From Streptomyces nojiriensis (GTDB lineage Bacteria; Actinomycetota; Actinomycetes; Streptomycetales; Streptomycetaceae): DNA of 64,000 bases. Of this stretch, positions 60,659 through 64,000 are shown in pieces. The stretch is taken from contig NZ_CP071139.1 in the NCBI RefSeq assembly GCF_017639205.1, positions 3,612,001 to 3,676,000 on the forward strand. Direction: 5' to 3'. The translations under genes were made by a program, and so were the position numbers. Each line of letters opens with the position of its first letter. Position 1 is the stretch's first letter. The notes under the pieces were generated by a model. It was not told where the DNA came from. It saw nothing but the letters and a program-made list of their open reading frames with translations, and made no database searches.

Positions 60659-62530
60659 GTGAGCGGAACCTCAGAAGGAACCGGTTCGGCGGCCGACAGC
60701 ATCCGATCGGCCATTACGGAGCGTCACCCGTCAGTGCCGGCAGTGCCGTCGGCGTCGGCCACCCAGGCCGTGCCGGCGTCGTCGTACCGCGCCGACTCCG
60801 ACTTGCGCGACTACCGGGCCGCCTTCAACGCGGCCCACCTCGCCATGGCCGTCGTCGACCGCGAGGGCTACGTGGTCGCCGCCAACCAGGCCTTCGCCGG
60901 ACTGCTCGGCAGCGAACCGCACGCGCTCGTCCACCGGTCCGCCGCCGACCTGGTCGACCTGGCTGCGGAGGCCCGCACCTGGGCCGCGTACCAGGAGGTG
61001 CTCCGCGGCCGGCAGGCCCGGCTGCGCTGCACCCGCCGCCTCAAACACCCCGACGGGCACTCGCTCTGGACCGAAGTCACCCTCGGACCCGTCCCCGGCA
61101 CCGGGGACGTCCTGCTGTCGGTGGCCGACATCAGCGACCGCCGCGACCTCCAGGCCCGCCTGCGCCACCTCCAGATGCACGACCCGGTCACGCGCCTGCC
61201 GAACCGCGCCCTGTTCTTCGAGCGGCTCTCCGCCGCCCTGGAGGCCGCCTCGTACGAACACGGTGGCGGCACCGGCCGGATCGGGCTGTGCTACCTGGAC
61301 CTCGACGGGTTCAAGGCGGTCAACGACACCCTCGGCCACCGGGTCGGCGACCGGCTGCTCACCGCCGTCGCCGCCCGCCTGACCCAGTGCGCCGACCAGT
61401 CCGGCTACGGGCGCACCGGCGGGCACCTGGTCGCGCGCCTCGGCGGCGACGAGTTCGCCCTGCTGGTCGAGGACTCCACCGGCACCGAACAGCTCGCCGA
61501 CCTGGCGCGGAGCGTGCTGGCCGCCGTACAGGAACCCTTCGACCTGGCCGGGCAGCGGCTGTCCGTCTCCGCCTCGATCGGCGTCGTGGAGCGGGCGGCG
61601 GCCGGCACCTCGGCGACCGGCCTGATGCAGGCCGCCGACACGACCCTCTACTGGGCCAAGGCGGACGGCAAGGCCCGCTGGACCCTGTTCGACCCGGAGC
61701 GCAACGCGCACCGCATGACCCGCCAGGCGCTCTCCTCCACACTCCGGCCGGCCGTGGAGCGGGGCGAGTTCGGGCTGGAGTACCAGCCGCTGGTGGACCT
61801 GGAGAGCGGCGCGGTGCGCGGGGTCGAGGCGCTGGTGCGCTGGAACCACCCGCAGTTCGGGACGCTCACGCCGAATCGGTTCATCGGGATCGCCGAAGAG
61901 GACGGTTCCATCGTCCAGTTGGGGCAGTGGGTCCTGCGGACCGCCTGTCGGCAGGCCCGCCGCTGGCAGATCGAACAGCCCAGCGACTCACCGGTCTTCG
62001 TGTCCGTCAACGTCGCCGTCCGGCAGGTCTGGGACTCGGACCTCGTGGGCGACGTCGCTGAGATCCTGGCCGAGACGGGCCTCGCCCCGCAGCTGCTGCA
62101 GCTGGAGCTGACCGAGTCCGCGGTGATGGGCTCGGCCGGGCGTCCCCTCCAGGCCCTTCAGGCGCTCAGCGACATGGGCGTGCGGATCGCGATCGACGAT
62201 TTCGGCACCGGTTACTCGAATCTCGCCTACCTCAGCAGACTTCCTGTATCAGTTCTGAAACTGGACGGTTCGTTCGTGCGCGGGTTCCGCTACGAGGAGG
62301 GCACGCACCCGAACCCGGCCGACGAGACCATCGTCGAGGCCCTGGTCCAGCTCGCCCACAGGCTCGGCCTGACGGTGACCGCGGAATGCGTGGAGACCGC
62401 CGGGCAGGCCGCACGGCTGCGGCGCGTCGGCTGCGACACGGGCCAGGGCTGGCTCTACTCGCGGGCGGTGGGCCCGGAGCGGATCGCCGAGATGATCGGC
62501 ACCAGACCGGGCACGGAACACCCCCGCTAG
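60659..62530 (+). CDS. cdgA: PAS-GGDEF-EAL c-di-GMP protein CdgA
   Basis: A 623-residue cytoplasmic protein. A PAS domain (about residues 45-160; VVDREGYVVAANQAFAGLLG, LLSVADISDRRDL) precedes a diguanylate cyclase domain with intact GGDEF at 262-266 and an EAL domain with EAL at 390-392, DDFGTGYSN and ETAGQ-type residues. It could both make and break c-di-GMP. The order and domain set fit CdgA, a BldD target that affects sporulation in S. coelicolor. GTG 60659 has GGGAG 8-12 nt upstream and lies after the TATGAT promoter; ATG 60491 lies before that promoter and is rejected. Confidence 0.92.
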   Translation: MSGTSEGTGSAADSIRSAITERHPSVPAVPSASATQAVPASSYRADSDLRDYRAAFNAAHLAMAVVDREGYVVAANQAFAGLLGSEPHALVHRSAADLVDLAAEARTWAAYQEVLRGRQARLRCTRRLKHPDGHSLWTEVTLGPVPGTGDVLLSVADISDRRDLQARLRHLQMHDPVTRLPNRALFFERLSAALEAASYEHGGGTGRIGLCYLDLDGFKAVNDTLGHRVGDRLLTAVAARLTQCADQSGYGRTGGHLVARLGGDEFALLVEDSTGTEQLADLARSVLAAVQEPFDLAGQRLSVSASIGVVERAAAGTSATGLMQAADTTLYWAKADGKARWTLFDPERNAHRMTRQALSSTLRPAVERGEFGLEYQPLVDLESGAVRGVEALVRWNHPQFGTLTPNRFIGIAEEDGSIVQLGQWVLRTACRQARRWQIEQPSDSPVFVSVNVAVRQVWDSDLVGDVAEILAETGLAPQLLQLELTESAVMGSAGRPLQALQALSDMGVRIAIDDFGTGYSNLAYLSRLPVSVLKLDGSFVRGFRYEEGTHPNPADETIVEALVQLAHRLGLTVTAECVETAGQAARLRRVGCDTGQGWLYSRAVGPERIAEMIGTRPGTEHPR

Positions 62531-62576
62531 CCGTTCCACTTAACCGTTTTCGGGCTGTCTAGGGCCCCTTTCAGCG

Positions 62577-62605
62577 TTGGACAGGCCAGATCCCCCTTGT
62601 AACGA
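62577..62605 (+). promoter_or_regulatory. Promoter of the first ALF-repeat gene
   Basis: TTGGAC (62577-62582), a 17-bp spacer and TAACGA (62600-62605). RNA would start near 62612, giving a leader of about 47 bases. Confidence 0.55.
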
Positions 62606-62658
62606 TCCTCAGGCCAAAGGTTCTTGACCAAGTTCCTTGATCCGTGGGGGAAAGCACC

Positions 62659-63381
62659 ATGAAACACACCCGTCCCGCACTCGCCCTGACCATCGGCGCC
62701 CTCGCCCCGGCCCTGCTGCTCGCCACCCCGGCCCTCGCCGCCGGCCAGGCCGCGGCGGCGCCCGCGAAGGCGGTCGCGGTCACCGCCGGGGAGTCGCCGT
62801 ACGACACCATGTCGGACGCCGAACTGCGTGCCGAGGTCAACCACATCCTGGCCGGCAAGCCGGGCAAGGGCGTGACCAGTGCGGCCGACAAGGCCCTCGC
62901 CGGCACCACCGAGGACGTGCGCACCTTCCTGAAGACCGGCCTCGCGAAGGCCCAGGACGACGACAACGCGGTCGCCATCCTCCGCATCCTGGGCGGCAAG
63001 CCCGGCAAGGGCGTCACCCGCGAAGCCAACAAGGCCCTCGACGGCACCCCGGCCGACCGCACCGCCTTCCTCAAGACCGGCCTCGCGAAAGCCCAGGACG
63101 ACGACAACACGGTCGCCATCCTCCGCATCCTGGGCGGCAAGCCCGGCAAGGGCGTCACCCGCGAAGCCAACAAGGCCCTCGACGGCACCCCGGCCGACCG
63201 CACCGCCTTCCTCAAGACCGGCCTGCGCCTGGCCCAGGCCGAGGACGACCGCGTCGAAGCCTTCCGTATCCTCGCCCGCCCGGGCATCAGCGAGGCCCTG
63301 TACGCGGCGGCCCAGAAGGCCATCGACGGCACCCCGGAGGAGCTCCGGTACTTCATCACGGTCGGCCAGTTCCAGGTCTGA
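62659..63381 (+). CDS. Secreted ALF-repeat protein
   Basis: A 240-residue exported protein. The signal peptide is residues 1 to about 29 (KHTRPALALTIGALAPALLLATPALA). The mature protein is built of 47-residue helical repeats (ILRILGGKPGKGVTREANKAL, DGTPADRTAFLKTGLAKAQDDDN), with about four copies of decreasing identity. This matches the ALF short-repeat family of actinomycete secreted proteins, whose function is not known. Repeats 2 and 3 are nearly identical in DNA. ATG 62659 has GGGGGAAAG 6-14 nt upstream. A paralogue follows. Confidence 0.85.
   Translation: MKHTRPALALTIGALAPALLLATPALAAGQAAAAPAKAVAVTAGESPYDTMSDAELRAEVNHILAGKPGKGVTSAADKALAGTTEDVRTFLKTGLAKAQDDDNAVAILRILGGKPGKGVTREANKALDGTPADRTAFLKTGLAKAQDDDNTVAILRILGGKPGKGVTREANKALDGTPADRTAFLKTGLRLAQAEDDRVEAFRILARPGISEALYAAAQKAIDGTPEELRYFITVGQFQV
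62971..63230 (+). repeat. 141-bp tandem repeats inside the ALF-repeat gene
   Basis: A unit of 141 bases (47 codons) starting at 62971 repeats at 63112 with only a few differences over at least 110 bases. This suggests recent internal duplication or conversion. Confidence 0.8.
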
Positions 63382-63467
63382 GCGTGACAGGCGCCGGCTT
63401 CGTACGCCGGCCGCATTCGGGGGCGAAGGCCCTTGACCAACTTCTTTGATCTGTGGGGGAAACCATC

Positions 63468-64000
63468 ATGAAGCTCACCCGTTCCGCGCTCGCCCTGACC
63501 GTCGGCGCCCTGGCCCCGGCCCTGCTGCTCGCCACCCCGTCCCTCGCCAGCGCCGCACCGGTGAAGGCGTCGGTCACGGCTCCGGCGAGCACGGTGCCCG
63601 GCTCCGACACGGAGAACGCCGTCGCCATCGCCAAGATCCTGGCGGACCCGGCGAGCGGCAAGGCCGTGATCCGCGAGGCCAACAGGGCCCTCAGCGGCAC
63701 CCCCGAGGACCGCGTGGCGTTCCTGACCACGGGCTTCGCCAAGGCCCAGGACGAGGACAACAGGTTCGCCATCGCCAAGATCCTCGCCGGCAAGCCGGGC
63801 AAGGCCGTCACCCGCGAGGCCGGCAAGGCCCTCGACGGCACCCCCGCCGACCGCGTCACCTTCCTGAAGACGGGCCTGGCGATCGCCCAGGACGAGGACA
63901 ACCGCGTCGCCATCGCCAAGATCTACGGCGACCCGGCCTCGGGCAAGGGCGTCAAGCGCGAGGCCATCAAGGCCTTCAACGGCACCGCCGCCGACCGCGC
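63468..64000 (+). CDS. Second secreted ALF-repeat protein, 3' end cut by window edge
   Basis: At least 177 residues. The signal peptide resembles that of the preceding gene (MKLTRSALALTVGALAPALL in its first twenty residues), and the same kind of helical repeats follow (AIAKILAGKPGKAVTREAGK; DGTPADRVTFLKTGLAIAQD). It runs off the right end. The ATG at 63468 follows a leader that matches the leader of the first gene at 31 of 36 positions. It is a tandem paralogue, probably translated in the same way; function unknown. Confidence 0.85.
   Translation, partial: MKLTRSALALTVGALAPALLLATPSLASAAPVKASVTAPASTVPGSDTENAVAIAKILADPASGKAVIREANRALSGTPEDRVAFLTTGFAKAQDEDNRFAIAKILAGKPGKAVTREAGKALDGTPADRVTFLKTGLAIAQDEDNRVAIAKIYGDPASGKGVKREAIKAFNGTAADR

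Noticed and set aside
62971..63230. CRISPR-like array
   Set aside because: The repeats are 141 bp, contiguous and in frame, coding protein repeats. There are no spacers.

Overview
The window is chromosomal DNA from a high-GC actinomycete, almost certainly Streptomyces. GC is about 70% with strong third-position bias, GTG and TTG starts are common, and long antisense ORFs shadow nearly every gene. Gene order also matches my memory of the S. coelicolor SCO2770-SCO2817 region: leucine catabolism, desferrioxamine, glmS, adpA, orn, tRNA-His, ceb and cdgA. Gene names rest on motifs plus this remembered order; no database was searched.

Layout. (1) 1-11.1 kb: one half of an ABC exporter cut by the left edge; a TPP enzyme and an agmatinase-type ureohydrolase facing a PucR regulator; an acyl-CoA dehydrogenase and a TesB-like thioesterase. 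(2) 11.2-18.5 kb: a TetR regulator divergent from a leucine-catabolic operon (methylcrotonyl-CoA carboxylase beta and alpha subunits, HMG-CoA lyase, isovaleryl-CoA dehydrogenase-like enzyme). (3) 19-26.4 kb: the desferrioxamine system, desEF and desABCD, each unit behind an iron box. (4) 26.5-31 kb: a lipoprotein, a GH20 hexosaminidase with a DasR-type site, and glmS. (5) 31.1-35.5 kb: an acetate-transporter-family protein, a universal stress protein, the developmental regulator adpA, orn and tRNA-His. (6) 35.6-41.4 kb: cello-oligosaccharide uptake and hydrolysis (cebR, cebEFG, bglC) with a perfect CebR-type operator. (7) 41.5-51.5 kb: an MFS protein, a DsbB-like protein with an extra 54-aa membrane protein, a two-component system, an HTH/TPR regulator, a repeat-rich 0.6-kb gap and a histidine phosphatase. 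(8) 51.6-55.7 kb: a tightly overlapping three-gene operon encoding an Fe-S PD-(D/E)XK nuclease, an unknown 527-aa protein and an SF1B helicase. (9) 55.9-64 kb: a MarR/flavin reductase pair, tRNA-Lys, an M6 protease, the c-di-GMP protein CdgA and two secreted ALF-repeat proteins, the second cut by the right edge.

Two observations stand out. First, adpA has no in-frame TTA codon, although this gene is the classic bldA target. Its leader does hold a 30-codon ORF whose third codon is TTA, beginning just after a possible -10 and ending four bases before adpA. Second, the nuclease/unknown/helicase operon looks like a split Dna2-type machine with a partner I cannot identify. A Streptomyces intergenic repeat read in frame inside the carboxylase alpha-subunit gene is also notable.

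No integrase, transposase, plasmid gene, CRISPR array or rRNA was seen. The region looks like conserved chromosome, not an island.
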